Positions 17,101 to 25,199 of a stretch of DNA of 64,000 nt are shown here, piece after piece. Source of the stretch: Actinobacteria bacterium OK074. GTDB taxonomy: Bacteria > Actinomycetota > Actinomycetes > Streptomycetales > Streptomycetaceae. The DNA lies in assembly GCA_001298575.1 (NCBI GenBank), contig LJCV01000275.1, positions 62,001 through 126,000 on the forward strand, read 5' to 3'. The notes below the pieces were generated by a model, which made no database searches, was not told the DNA's origin, and saw only the letters and a program-made list of their open reading frames with translations. The translations under genes and the position numbers were made by a program. Every line of letters starts with the position of its first letter. The first letter of the stretch is position 1.

Positions 17101-17796
17101 CTAGGGGTAGACCTGGGGCGCGACGGCGGCCAGGGCGCAGTCGGTCTTCGGTCGGCACTGGACGGCCAGGGTGACGGACCGGGATTCCGCCCCGCCGCCG
17201 CCCGTCTTCCAGGCGATCTTCTGCTTGCCGGTGACGGTGACGACGTACACGTACGCCTGGGTGATCGCGGCGGGATCCTCGGCCAGCGCGGTCTTGAACG
17301 CCTGCGGGTAGTGCCCCTCGGCGACCGTGGCGCTCGCATGCTGGTCCTGGTCGCGCATCCGCGACCACAGCACCGGCGTGGGGATCTGGGCGCTGACCGA
17401 GTCGAAGTCGTCGTACTTCTTCTCGTTCGTCATCCACCGCTTCAGCCCGGCGAGTTGCTCCTGCTGGGTGGCCGTCGTACGGGTGTCGTACGTCCACAGG
17501 GCCTTCGCTGCGGCCCTGGCGAATGCGACGGGGTCGCTCGTCGACGGCGGGGCGGCCACCGAGGTGCCCTTCGCCCGGTGCGCGCTGGGCGAGGGGGCGG
17601 TCGTGGGCAGCGACGGGCCGGCTGACGTCGGGGATGGCCCGGCGGTCGTGGTGCCGTGCGAGCGGCCGGTGATGTAGGCGACCGTGCCGGCCAGTGCGGT
17701 CAGGACGGCGACCGTGACGGCGAGGGCCGCGATGCGCCGGCCCGTGGGCCAGTCGGAGGTGCGGTGGTGCCCGGGACGGGCGGAGAAGCGTTTCAT
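17101..17796 (-). CDS. VirB8/TraM-like bitopic transfer protein
   Basis: 231 aa from ATG 17796, overlapping the upstream stop (ATGA). There is a short basic cytoplasmic N-terminus, one TM helix at about 21-45 (IAALAVTVAVLTALAGTVAYI), a Ser/Thr/Pro spacer and a C-terminal alpha/beta domain (residues 95-231) with AITQAYVYVVTVTG and SVTLAVQC. This is the layout of VirB8-like proteins, which bridge the inner membrane and the wall. Family membership rests on topology and operon position rather than motif identity. Confidence 0.7.
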   Translation of the reverse strand: MKRFSARPGHHRTSDWPTGRRIAALAVTVAVLTALAGTVAYITGRSHGTTTAGPSPTSAGPSLPTTAPSPSAHRAKGTSVAAPPSTSDPVAFARAAAKALWTYDTRTTATQQEQLAGLKRWMTNEKKYDDFDSVSAQIPTPVLWSRMRDQDQHASATVAEGHYPQAFKTALAEDPAAITQAYVYVVTVTGKQKIAWKTGGGGAESRSVTLAVQCRPKTDCALAAVAPQVYP

Positions 17797-18104
17797 CAGT
17801 GGACCTGCGACCCCAGGTTGGAGAAGAACACCACAACCCCGTTGGCGGCGCCGAGGCCGAGGGCGGCGCCCGCGGAGACGATCGCGCCCTGCTTGCCCTT
17901 GCTCTCCGCGGAGTGGCCGCCGGTGAAGTGGCCCCAGGCCCATGCGGCGAGCGAGACGGCGAAGGCGCCGACGACGGCGATGATCGCGAACAGGTTGATG
18001 GAGGAGATGACGTTCTTCAGGACGGACAGGCCCGGCAGGCCCCCCGTCTTGGGGGATATGCCCGGGTCGTAGGCGAGGTACTGCACGGCGTCAAGCAGGT
18101 GCAA
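17796..18104 (-). CDS. Two-TM pilin-like transfer protein (DUF6112-like)
   Basis: 102 aa from TTG 18104, seven bases after AAGGAG. Two hydrophobic helices (INLFAIIAVVGAFAVSLAAWAWG and AIVSAGAALGLGAANGVVVFF) flank a short polar loop with Lys residues, the topology of VirB2/TrbC pilins and of DUF6112 proteins found beside SCO6881. It has no obvious cleaved signal peptide. It ends in ATGA overlap with the VirB8-like gene. It is likely the small membrane subunit of the transfer channel. Confidence 0.7.
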   Translation of the reverse strand: MHLLDAVQYLAYDPGISPKTGGLPGLSVLKNVISSINLFAIIAVVGAFAVSLAAWAWGHFTGGHSAESKGKQGAIVSAGAALGLGAANGVVVFFSNLGSQVH

Positions 18105-18121
18105 CGGGAGGCTCCTTGCGA

Positions 18122-18195
18122 GCACGCCGAAGCCGGCGTGCGGGAATCAAAGTCGAGAAGAGCGGCCGGCGGATATGCGGGTTCCGCGCCGGCCG
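18122..18195. terminator. Two adjacent hairpins between NlpC/P60 and pilin-like genes
   Basis: The first is GCACGCCG/CGGCGTGC with a 4-nt loop (18122-18141). The second is CGGCCGGCG/CGCCGGCCG with a 15-nt loop (18163-18195). They fill the 129-nt gap after the hydrolase gene stop at 18234 and precede the Shine-Dalgarno of the pilin-like gene. They probably limit read-through or adjust downstream expression. Confidence 0.5.
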
Positions 18196-18233
18196 GCCGG
18201 TGAGAAGGGCGTGCACCGGGGGCTGCGGCCGGG

Positions 18234-19364
18234 TCAGGTGACGATGCGGCGGGCGGCCAGGACCTGCGGTTTCCAGTCCGCCAGCCGGGCCACGCGGACC
18301 ACGTCCCCGGTGTGCGGCGCGTTCAGGACGAGCCCATGGCCGATGTACATGCCAACGTGTTCGGGGGCGGCGGCGGTGCCTTCGGTGAACAGCAGGTCGC
18401 CGGGTTTGAGGGCGTTGACGGAGACCGCCTTGCCCTCGTGGACCTGCGTGTACGTGGTGCGGGTGAGCGTGACACCGGCGGCGGCGTAGCTCTGCTGCAT
18501 CAGCGAGGAGCAGTCGCAGCGCTTCATCGGGTCGGGGCCGTCGGCGTCGGTGCAGCTGCCGCCCCACTGGTAGGGAGTGTTCAGCTGGGCGAGTCCCCAG
18601 CGGATCGCGGTGCGTACCTTCTTCGGCGCGTCCGCGGGGATCTCGTACCCGGCGGGCAGGGCGCCGGCCGGGATGGTGCCGAAGTCGGTGTCGTCGTCGG
18701 CGCTGCACCCGGCCGGGGCCGTGGTGGTGTCCTGGCCGTCCTGGTCCGCGGAGTTGGTTGTGGCGGTGTCCGGGAGGATCCTGGCGATCGTCTTCTGCAG
18801 GGCGGCGGCGAGGTCCTCCCACTTCGTGTACGCGCCGGGGTAGGCGCTGCGCTGGACGGCCTGGGCCGCCTGGGTGACGGTCATCTGCTGCCAGCCGTCC
18901 ACCTTCAGCAGCGCCGTGAAGAACGCGCGGGAGGCGTACACCGGATCACGGATCTGTTCGGCCGTGCCCCATTCCTGCGAGGGGCGCTGCTGGAACAGGC
19001 CGAGGGAGTCGAGGTCGCCGTAGGCGAGGTTGCGCAGGCCGGATTCTTGCAGCGCGGTGGCCAGGGCGATGATCTGGCCGCGGGCGGGGACCTTCATCGC
19101 GATGCCCGTCGCGACGATCGTCTTGGCGTTGGGGATCTGTTCGTCGGGCAGGGACAGTCCGGCGACCGCGATGTCCTTGGCCGTCTTGTCGCCGCCCAGG
19201 ATCGCGGCGACGGCGGCGGCAACGGCGCTCGCGTCGACGGTGGTCCCGGTGGTCGAGCACACCGCCTGCTGGGCGCCGCCTGCTGCCGCTGCCATGGCGG
19301 CGGTGCCCGCGAGGAGCAGGGGGCTGAGGACAACCGTGCCGACAGCGGCGGCGGCGACCTTCAA
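18234..19364 (-). CDS. NlpC/P60 cell-wall hydrolase of the transfer module
   Basis: 376 aa from TTG 19364. A hydrophobic leader (AAAVGTVVLSPLLLAGTAAM) directs export. Residues 90-190 form a lysozyme-like helical region (ALATALQESGLRNLAYGD, SLGLFQQRPSQEWG). Residues 255-376 are an NlpC/P60 domain with catalytic Cys in RCDCSSLMQQSY and His in APEHVGMYIGHG. It would open peptidoglycan for the transfer apparatus, like VirB1-type enzymes. The strongest Shine-Dalgarno (CAGGAGGA) instead serves an ATG at 19433 in another frame, whose 23-codon reading ends in TGA overlapping this TTG. It is therefore either a coupled leader peptide or a one-base frameshift within the signal-peptide region. Confidence 0.85.
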   Translation of the reverse strand: MKVAAAAVGTVVLSPLLLAGTAAMAAAAGGAQQAVCSTTGTTVDASAVAAAVAAILGGDKTAKDIAVAGLSLPDEQIPNAKTIVATGIAMKVPARGQIIALATALQESGLRNLAYGDLDSLGLFQQRPSQEWGTAEQIRDPVYASRAFFTALLKVDGWQQMTVTQAAQAVQRSAYPGAYTKWEDLAAALQKTIARILPDTATTNSADQDGQDTTTAPAGCSADDDTDFGTIPAGALPAGYEIPADAPKKVRTAIRWGLAQLNTPYQWGGSCTDADGPDPMKRCDCSSLMQQSYAAAGVTLTRTTYTQVHEGKAVSVNALKPGDLLFTEGTAAAPEHVGMYIGHGLVLNAPHTGDVVRVARLADWKPQVLAARRIVT

Positions 19365-19953
19365 CGCAGCCTGCCTGCGGCGCAGTTGCCCGCGGGTTCG
19401 GTCCGGGAGCCCGGAATGCGGCAGGGATGGGACATGGAAGTCCTCCTGATGGTGGGCGATTCCGCGGCGGGCGCCCTCGTGAAAGGTCCGCCGCGGTTTC
19501 GGTGACGTGAATTCAAAAACCCTTGCGGGGCTGGTTTTCCTTTACGGAACGGCATGACGGAGCGACAGTTCCAGCACGTCGTCCGGTTGTTCATTCAGCG
19601 ATCCCGCAGTGCGCGGTGAAGCGGTCGGACCCCTCCGGGAACCACGCGGGTCCACTCTCGGAGGGAGTTGCCGCGACCTGCTCCGACACTGTGCCGTCGG
19701 GGCATGGGAGGACTGTAGGCCAAGGCCGTGCCGTCACGTCCCGAATAAACGATCAAGGTGTGGTGGCGGGGATTCCGGTGGCCGTTTCCGGCTATTCGGG
19801 TCACGACAGCAGGACGTTGTTGTACGGTCCTGCTTCCCCGGCGGGACGGATACGGCCCGCAAGTCCTTTTGCGAAGCGCATTCTTGTGTTGCGCAGTGCC
19901 GATGTTCCGGATTCCGGCGGGGTGAACACCTCTCTCCGGCTGGAAGGATTTCT
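19365..19953. other. 589-nt divergent intergenic region
   Basis: This region separates the minus-strand transfer operon from the plus-strand accessory run and must hold promoters for both. On the minus side it contains the strong CAGGAGGA at about 19443 with a 23-codon frame. On the plus side GGAAGGAT at 19942-19949 serves the methylase. I see no further convincing gene. It is a natural place for an operator or master control of transfer. Confidence 0.5.
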
Positions 19954-20715
19954 ATGCCCTTTTCCCTGCATCAGGGCGATGCGCTGACCGTGCTCGCCTC
20001 ACTGCCCGACGACTGCGTGGACGCGGTCATCACCGATCCGCCGTACAACTCCGGCGGGCGGACGGCGACGGAGCGGACGTCGCGTACGGCGCGGCAGAAG
20101 TACACGAGTGCCGGGGCCGAGCACCAGCTCGCCGACTTCCCCGGCGAGAACATGGACCAGAGGTCGTTCACGTTCTGGCTCACCCAGATCCTGACCGAGG
20201 CGCACCGGCTGACGAGGCACGGGGGCGCGCTGGTGCTGTTCACCGACTGGCGCCAGGCTCCGGCGATGAGCGACGCGCTCCAGGCGGGCGGCTGGCTGTG
20301 GCGCGGCACGATGGCGTGGCACAAGCCCGCCACCCGCCCGCAGAAGGGGCGTTTCAAGCAGGAGTGCGAGTACATCCACTGGGCGTCCAAGGGCCCGGTG
20401 GACGCTGCCCGCAACCCGGTCTACCTGCCCGGTTTCTACAGCGCGTCGCAGCCACGCAAGGACCGCCGGCACATCACGCAAAAGCCCGTCGAGGTGATGC
20501 GGGAGCTGGTGAAGATCGCCCCGCCGGGCGGCACGATCCTCGATTTCTGCATGGGGTCGGGCTCCACCGGCGTCGCCGCGCTCATGGAGGGCTACGACTT
20601 CATCGGCGTCGAGAAGACCGAGCACTACACCCAGATCGCCTCCGAGCGACTCACCGAGGCGCTGCACGCGAGCACCGACCGGGACGACTACGAGTTGGCC
20701 GGCCCCGAGGCATAA
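19954..20715 (+). CDS. Site-specific DNA methyltransferase (beta-class, N6-A or N4-C)
   Basis: 253 aa from ATG 19954 with GGAAGGAT upstream. Motif IV DPPY is at residues 28-31 and the AdoMet-binding motif FCMGSGSTGVAAL near 192-204. With catalytic motif first and cofactor motif last, it belongs to the beta group, which methylates adenine N6 or cytosine N4. QKPVEVMRELV is a typical motif X region. No restriction endonuclease gene lies beside it, so it is an orphan enzyme, perhaps protecting the element during entry or regulating its genes. Confidence 0.9.
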   Translation: MPFSLHQGDALTVLASLPDDCVDAVITDPPYNSGGRTATERTSRTARQKYTSAGAEHQLADFPGENMDQRSFTFWLTQILTEAHRLTRHGGALVLFTDWRQAPAMSDALQAGGWLWRGTMAWHKPATRPQKGRFKQECEYIHWASKGPVDAARNPVYLPGFYSASQPRKDRRHITQKPVEVMRELVKIAPPGGTILDFCMGSGSTGVAALMEGYDFIGVEKTEHYTQIASERLTEALHASTDRDDYELAGPEA

Positions 20716-20832
20716 CCCCCCGCCCGCGCCCTGCGCGGTGCGCAGGAGGCAGACCCGCCCGTACGGCGGCTCCTGTGGTTCGTCCCGTTCCTCCCGACGT
20801 CCGTTGATCTCCCGTACCTGTCTGGAATCCGT

Positions 20833-21417
20833 GTGCCCGAAGCCGATCTCCCCGAGATACCCGAGCCGATCTCCGTGCCCGACGGTGATCTCGATGACCT
20901 GTCCGCGACCGTGCGCCGTCTGATGGACCAGTCCAGTGCGCAGGCCGACCTCCTGGACCGCCTCAGCGGCGATCCCGTCCTGCCGCAGCTGGCCCTGCCG
21001 CCGTCCCTGGCTCCCGCGGGCGGCGACTCCCCCTTCATCCTGGCCATGGAGGGCGAGGCGTACGAGGCCGAACTCGACGCGCTCACCGACTGGGTGGACG
21101 ATCTGCTGCTGCCGGTCTACGGCCGCGAGGTCACCACCAGCACCCCGTGGTGCCCGTGGTGGGACAAGCACCCGGAGGCGGTGGCCCGGCTGCACGGGCT
21201 GTGGCTGGCCTGGCAGCAGCACATCGACCCGGAGGCGGGACTGGCCGGGGCCGCGGTGTGGCACCGTGACCACCTCGATCACACGATGGCCCAACTGCGC
21301 GGTCCCAGCGGGCCGTTCGCCGCCTGCACGACGGATCCCGAGCGTCCCTCGCACCGGCTGCTGGAGGGTCCGAAACCCGCCTCGACACCGGTGCCCAAGC
21401 CCGGCGGCGAGGAATGA
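20833..21417 (+). CDS. DUF4913 domain protein
   Basis: 194 aa from GTG 20833. The core (about residues 75-160) shows the DUF4913 pattern: LTDWVDDLLLPVYGRE, then WCPWWDKHPEAVARLHGLWLAW and AVWHRDHLDHTMAQL, rich in Trp and His. The flanks are Pro/Glu-rich. The family is widespread on actinobacterial plasmids and islands, with no known activity. It ends in a 4-nt overlap (ATGA) with the RelE-like gene, so the two products are made together. Confidence 0.8.
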   Translation: MPEADLPEIPEPISVPDGDLDDLSATVRRLMDQSSAQADLLDRLSGDPVLPQLALPPSLAPAGGDSPFILAMEGEAYEAELDALTDWVDDLLLPVYGREVTTSTPWCPWWDKHPEAVARLHGLWLAWQQHIDPEAGLAGAAVWHRDHLDHTMAQLRGPSGPFAACTTDPERPSHRLLEGPKPASTPVPKPGGEE

Positions 21418-21896
21418 CCTCCCCGGCCCAGGCCCGGTTCGGCTTCGCCGCGGACCCCCGGGCCCTGGAGGATCTGCGGCAGGTTCCCGCGCACATCCAG
21501 GATCTTGTCCTGCTGCACCTGCAGGATCTGGTGCACGGCGAGCAGCGCGGACCACGGCTGCACGACCGGTACGGCCAGGATCTTTCCGACTGCCGCAAGA
21601 TCTACATCGACGCCCAGGCTGCCTGGCGGATCGTCTACCAGGAGCGTCGTACGCCGCGTGGTTCCGCGCACCGGCGGCAGATCTTCCTCGTGGCCATCGG
21701 GCCACGGCAGCACAACGCGGTCTACAACACCGCTGTCCACCGGCTGGGACGCGAGCGCACCGCCAGCACCCCGCTGGTCCAGGCCGCCCTCGCCCGCTCG
21801 CCCCGCCGCGCTCGCATCTCCCGCGACGCGGACGACGGCGGCACGCGCCCCGCCGTCGTCCCCTTCGCTCCCCCGCCGCGAAAGGCATCCCGTTGA
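21414..21896 (+). CDS. RelE/ParE-like protein
   Basis: 160 aa from ATG 21414. Residues 10-115 have the RelE/ParE fold order: helices (ALEDLRQVPAHIQDLVLLHL), then strands (DCRKIYI, AAWRIVYQER, RQIFLVAIGPRQHNAVYN). Homologues are mRNA interferases or gyrase-blocking toxins, but a dedicated small antitoxin gene is absent. The overlapping DUF4913 gene upstream and the TTGA-overlapping gene downstream are the candidate partners. The C-terminal 45 residues are a basic tail unusual for a minimal RelE. It could also be a non-toxic relative. Confidence 0.7.
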   Translation: MTSPAQARFGFAADPRALEDLRQVPAHIQDLVLLHLQDLVHGEQRGPRLHDRYGQDLSDCRKIYIDAQAAWRIVYQERRTPRGSAHRRQIFLVAIGPRQHNAVYNTAVHRLGRERTASTPLVQAALARSPRRARISRDADDGGTRPAVVPFAPPPRKASR

Positions 21897-22549
21897 CGAT
21901 CCCCTGGCTGTCCGCCGCGACCGAGCAGGTGCTCGGCCTGGACCGGCTGCGTGGCGCCCTGGGCATGCTGGTCGAGGAGCAGCGGCAACTGGACCAGGTG
22001 TACTGCGACGCCGTGACCGCCTTCGCCGACGCCCGCGATCTGACCGAGGACCAGCGGCAGCGCGCGGCTGACGTCATCCACGGCCTGGGATCGCGGCGCG
22101 CGAGTCTCCACGGCATCACCCACGACCTCGTGGCCCACTGCGCCCGCCGCTCCGTGCCCGCCCTCCCCGCGGACCGTACGGCGGGCAGGCCCGGAGCGGC
22201 CCCGGCGGCGACGCGGTCGACCGCCGAGCCGGACATCGTCGCCGCCTGCCGGGAGGTGTTCACCGCGCACGGGGATCCGAGCGCTCTGGCCACCGCGGTC
22301 CTGGTCCGCGCCCTGCGGGCCACCAGCGGACCGGCGTGGGGCCGGTGGCAGCGCGACGACCTGACGGCCCGGGGCCTGTCCAATCTGCTGACGCCGTACG
22401 GGATCCGGCCCGGCAACGTCCGCCTGCCCGACGGCTCCCGCCGCAAGGGCTACCGGCGCGGTGTGTTCACCGACGCGTTGCGTCACCACTGCCCGGACCT
22501 GTCCGCCGGCCCCATGCCCGCCACCCGGTGGCCGAGGGCCGCCGCGTGA
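21893..22549 (+). CDS. Protein with DUF3631-like C-terminal domain
   Basis: 218 aa from TTG 21893, overlapping the RelE-like stop (TTGA). The N-terminal half is helical (LDRLRGALGMLVEEQRQLDQVY). The C-terminal half (about 140-210) reads LTARGLSNLLTPYGIRPGNVR, then GYRRGVFTDALRHHC, the wHTH-like ending typical of DUF3631/replicative helicase-primase proteins. The ATPase part of those proteins is missing. It is probably a DNA-binding partner of the two genes before it. Confidence 0.75.
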   Translation: MTIPWLSAATEQVLGLDRLRGALGMLVEEQRQLDQVYCDAVTAFADARDLTEDQRQRAADVIHGLGSRRASLHGITHDLVAHCARRSVPALPADRTAGRPGAAPAATRSTAEPDIVAACREVFTAHGDPSALATAVLVRALRATSGPAWGRWQRDDLTARGLSNLLTPYGIRPGNVRLPDGSRRKGYRRGVFTDALRHHCPDLSAGPMPATRWPRAAA

Positions 22550-22673
22550 ACCACCCACCGCACACCGTGCAAACCCCACGCCGGCCACCACTCCTGCGCA
22601 GCCGCGGAACACCGTGAACTCCCCTACCCCGGAACCGAGTTGGACCGCCTCTCCTAGAACAGGATCCCCCGCC

Positions 22674-23222
22674 TTGTCTCTTGCCGTCCCGGTGCCGTCT
22701 CCGCCGTCACCGCGCCACGCGGACGCCCCAGCCCCGTCGTCCCAGGAGGATCGTCCGGCCGCGCCGGAGTGCACCCACCATGCGGGGGCCGCACACGGTG
22801 CCCTCCGGCCCGGCCCCGAGGATGTCGCCGCCGCCCGGATCGCGTTCGAACGCGGCATCCGCGGCTGGGGCACCAGCCAGGTCGCCGACGAAATGAACGC
22901 GGCCGGCTGTCCGATGAACCCCTCGGCGGTCTGGCGGATCGAAAAGGGCACCCCCCGCCGCAGGATCCACCTCGACGAGGCCGTCGGGTTCGCCGCCCTC
23001 TTCGGCCTGCGCCTGGAGGAACTGTACGAGCCGGGCGGCGCAGCCGCACACCGGCGTGCGGCCGAACTCGCCGCCACCGTACGACTGCGGCGCCGGGCCG
23101 CCGCCGAGGCCACCGAAGCCCTCGACGCCGCCGAACACACTCTGACGGCCTACCACCGCGCGCATCCCGGCCCCGGCCACCGGGCCGAGGACCACGGTCC
23201 GGCGACCGGGCCGACGCCGTGA
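22674..23222 (+). CDS. XRE-family-like HTH protein
   Basis: 182 aa from TTG 22674 (AGGAT eight bases upstream). Residues 50-115 hold a Cro/C1-type HTH (GWGTSQVADEMNAAG, then NPSAVWRIEKGT and LDEAVGFAALFGLRLEELY). A long Ala-rich helix follows (RRAAELAATVRLRRRAAAEA), likely for dimerisation. The stop overlaps the GTG of the next gene (GTGA). It is likely an element-specific DNA-binding regulator. Confidence 0.8.
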   Translation: MSLAVPVPSPPSPRHADAPAPSSQEDRPAAPECTHHAGAAHGALRPGPEDVAAARIAFERGIRGWGTSQVADEMNAAGCPMNPSAVWRIEKGTPRRRIHLDEAVGFAALFGLRLEELYEPGGAAAHRRAAELAATVRLRRRAAAEATEALDAAEHTLTAYHRAHPGPGHRAEDHGPATGPTP

Positions 23223-23908
23223 CGGCTCCCGACACGCCGACCGGACACCTCGTTCCGCTCGCCGACCGTATCCGCCACGCCACCGGCATCGACCCCGACC
23301 AGCCGTCACCCACCGGTCGCCACGGCGATGGTGCGGTCGACGACGTCCTGGCCGCCTACCGCCTCCTGGCCCGGGCCGAGCAGGCCGTGACGTTCCACCG
23401 TGACGCCCTCGGGCACCTGGCCAGCGGCCGGTACACCGTCGACAACGCCTGCCTCTCCCGGCTCCGGCGCACCGTCCAGGCCCTTCAGGAGTCCGCGGCC
23501 GACCGCGACCGCTGCCGCGAGAACCTCCTGCAGATCCTGCAACCACTGGAGGCCGCCGCCGACCGGCACCGCCAGGCCACGGACGACCCGGTGCCCGCAG
23601 CCGACCTGCCGGCCCTCCTCTCGATCGCCCACAGCGGCGCCATGCTGCGCGAGAACCTGATCAGCCATCGCGTCCACCTCGTCACCTCCTCCGGCCGGCG
23701 CATCGCCTGGCCCGCCTACCAGCGGCTCGAAAACGCCGGACTTGTCACCCGCGACACCTCCCACCCCCTGCACGCCGGCCAGCCCGTCGCCCTCACTCCG
23801 GCCGGCCGCCTCGCCCTGACCGAACGCCTCGCCGACCCGGCCCACAGCCCCGCACCCGCCGTCCGCCGGCCCGGCGCCTTCCCCCGCCCTGCGCCGCGCC
23901 GCGGCTGA
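23219..23908 (+). CDS. Helical protein with C-terminal winged-helix segment
   Basis: 229 aa from GTG 23219, coupled to the XRE gene. The N-terminal 130 residues form long helices with heptad character (LLARAEQAVTFHRDALGHL, RRTVQALQESAADRDR). Residues 140-215 look like a winged helix (RIAWPAYQRLENAGLVTRD, then VALTPAGRLALTERL). The ending LTP-G-R-LAL is shared with the gene at 25200-26015, pointing to a small regulator family. Function otherwise unknown. Confidence 0.7.
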   Translation: MTAPDTPTGHLVPLADRIRHATGIDPDQPSPTGRHGDGAVDDVLAAYRLLARAEQAVTFHRDALGHLASGRYTVDNACLSRLRRTVQALQESAADRDRCRENLLQILQPLEAAADRHRQATDDPVPAADLPALLSIAHSGAMLRENLISHRVHLVTSSGRRIAWPAYQRLENAGLVTRDTSHPLHAGQPVALTPAGRLALTERLADPAHSPAPAVRRPGAFPRPAPRRG

Positions 23909-23929
23909 ACCCCGTACGAAAGCCTGCCC

Positions 23930-24364
23930 GTGCCCCGCACCCCACCACCGCCCGACCGTTTCACCACCGCCCTCGCTCGGCTCACCCGGCGTATCCAGAC
24001 GGCCTTCGGCGACCCCGAACACCTCGCCGCCCGCACCGAGAAGAACCCCGTGGCGTGGCTGGTGGGCACGAAATACGCCACCCTCCTCAACTCCGCAGCC
24101 GCCGCCACGGCCGCCCACGACCAGCTCCGCGCCCTCGTCGACCGGTTCACCGGCGACGGCGTCGACCAGGCGCGGCACATCGCCGAAGCCGCCAAACGTC
24201 TCGTCACCGAGACAGAACGGCGCAACTACCACCTCAATGTCCTCACCATCTACCTCGACCAGCACGCACCCGCCGAAACGCCCAGCGCCACCCCGGCTCC
24301 CCCGGCCCAGCCTCCGCGGCCGACCGCCGCACCCGTCCGTCCGGGAAACACAGAAGGCCGATGA
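23930..24364 (+). CDS. Small helical hypothetical protein
   Basis: 144 aa from GTG 23930. It is helical throughout residues 8-105 (RFTTALARLTRRIQTAFGD, AHDQLRALVDRFTGD, AEAAKRLVTETERRN) with a Pro/Ala tail. The stop overlaps the next start (ATGA at 24361). No motif is recognised. It belongs to the co-transcribed accessory run. Confidence 0.65.
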   Translation: MPRTPPPPDRFTTALARLTRRIQTAFGDPEHLAARTEKNPVAWLVGTKYATLLNSAAAATAAHDQLRALVDRFTGDGVDQARHIAEAAKRLVTETERRNYHLNVLTIYLDQHAPAETPSATPAPPAQPPRPTAAPVRPGNTEGR

Positions 24365-25170
24365 TCCACCCCGACCACCAGGAAGAGGACGCGGCATCCG
24401 CGTACGACGAGGTCTTCCGGCTCGGCGGCTACCGTGCCGCCAACTCCGCTACAGATGAGGCATTTTGGCAGCACATCGGCATCAACGGTGACTGCCTGCG
24501 CACGCTGGCCTCGTACCACCGCGATGGCGGCAGCAGCTACTTCGTCCTGCACGACAGCTCCGCGACCTGGGAGCCCGGCGCTCCTCAGCTCATCGCCCTG
24601 CACCTGATGCGCGACACACGCACCAGGACATTCCGCTTCGAGCACCTCAAGCCGGCTCTCGTGGCGCTGGCCCAGACATGGCTGATCCACCGCGGCTGCC
24701 CGAAGGACGCCATCCGTCTGCCCCCGGACGTCGGCACCACCCCGGCCGACCCGCTCACCCACGCGCTGGAGGAGCATCTCCTGGACACGGGGGCCCAGCA
24801 CACACTGCTCGGCCACCACACCAACGACTTGGGCGTCCCCGACCTCCCGTCGCTGACCACCGTCCTGCTGCGGGCACCCGACACGGACCCCGACACCACC
24901 GCGCGACCGTTCCGCGTCTTCGTGGAGGAAGCAGACCTCCGCGCCCACACCCACACCCTGCGCGAAGCCGCTTTCCCCACCTACCGCGAGGTCCTGAACT
25001 GGCTGGAGAGCCAGGAATCTCTCGGGCCCGCGTCCTGGCTCCCCCGCAGCCCGCCCCGGACGCCACGGCCCGTCGGCGGCACCGGCCGCACGACGACACG
25101 GCCACCGACCGGAGCACCGCCCCCTCCCGGGCCTCCCGCGCCGCCCAGACGCACCGGCAACCAACCCTGA
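24361..25170 (+). CDS. Hypothetical alpha/beta protein
   Basis: 269 aa from ATG 24361, overlapping the previous stop. Residues 1-215 are globular: AYDEVFRLGGYRAANSATDE, then FVLHDSSATWEPGAPQL, LHLMRDTRTRTFRFEHL and VFVEEADLRAHTHTLREAAF. The last 50 residues are Pro/Arg-rich and disordered. No catalytic motif is visible and the family is not recognised. Confidence 0.65.
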   Translation: MIHPDHQEEDAASAYDEVFRLGGYRAANSATDEAFWQHIGINGDCLRTLASYHRDGGSSYFVLHDSSATWEPGAPQLIALHLMRDTRTRTFRFEHLKPALVALAQTWLIHRGCPKDAIRLPPDVGTTPADPLTHALEEHLLDTGAQHTLLGHHTNDLGVPDLPSLTTVLLRAPDTDPDTTARPFRVFVEEADLRAHTHTLREAAFPTYREVLNWLESQESLGPASWLPRSPPRTPRPVGGTGRTTTRPPTGAPPPPGPPAPPRRTGNQP

Positions 25171-25199
25171 TTCCACACGCCAACCGCCCCTGGAAGACG

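Noticed and set aside
15662-17836. One 724-aa protein joining the VirB8-like and TrbL-like region
   Set aside because: The part upstream of GTG 17065 overlaps a better gene (17101-17796) in another frame. AGGAAG before the GTG sets the start of the TrbL-like protein.
19999-22446. 815-codon minus-strand frame
   Set aside because: It lies opposite the methylase (DPPY and FCMGSGSTG motifs), DUF4913 and RelE-like genes. Its translation is Arg/Gly-rich with no domain features.
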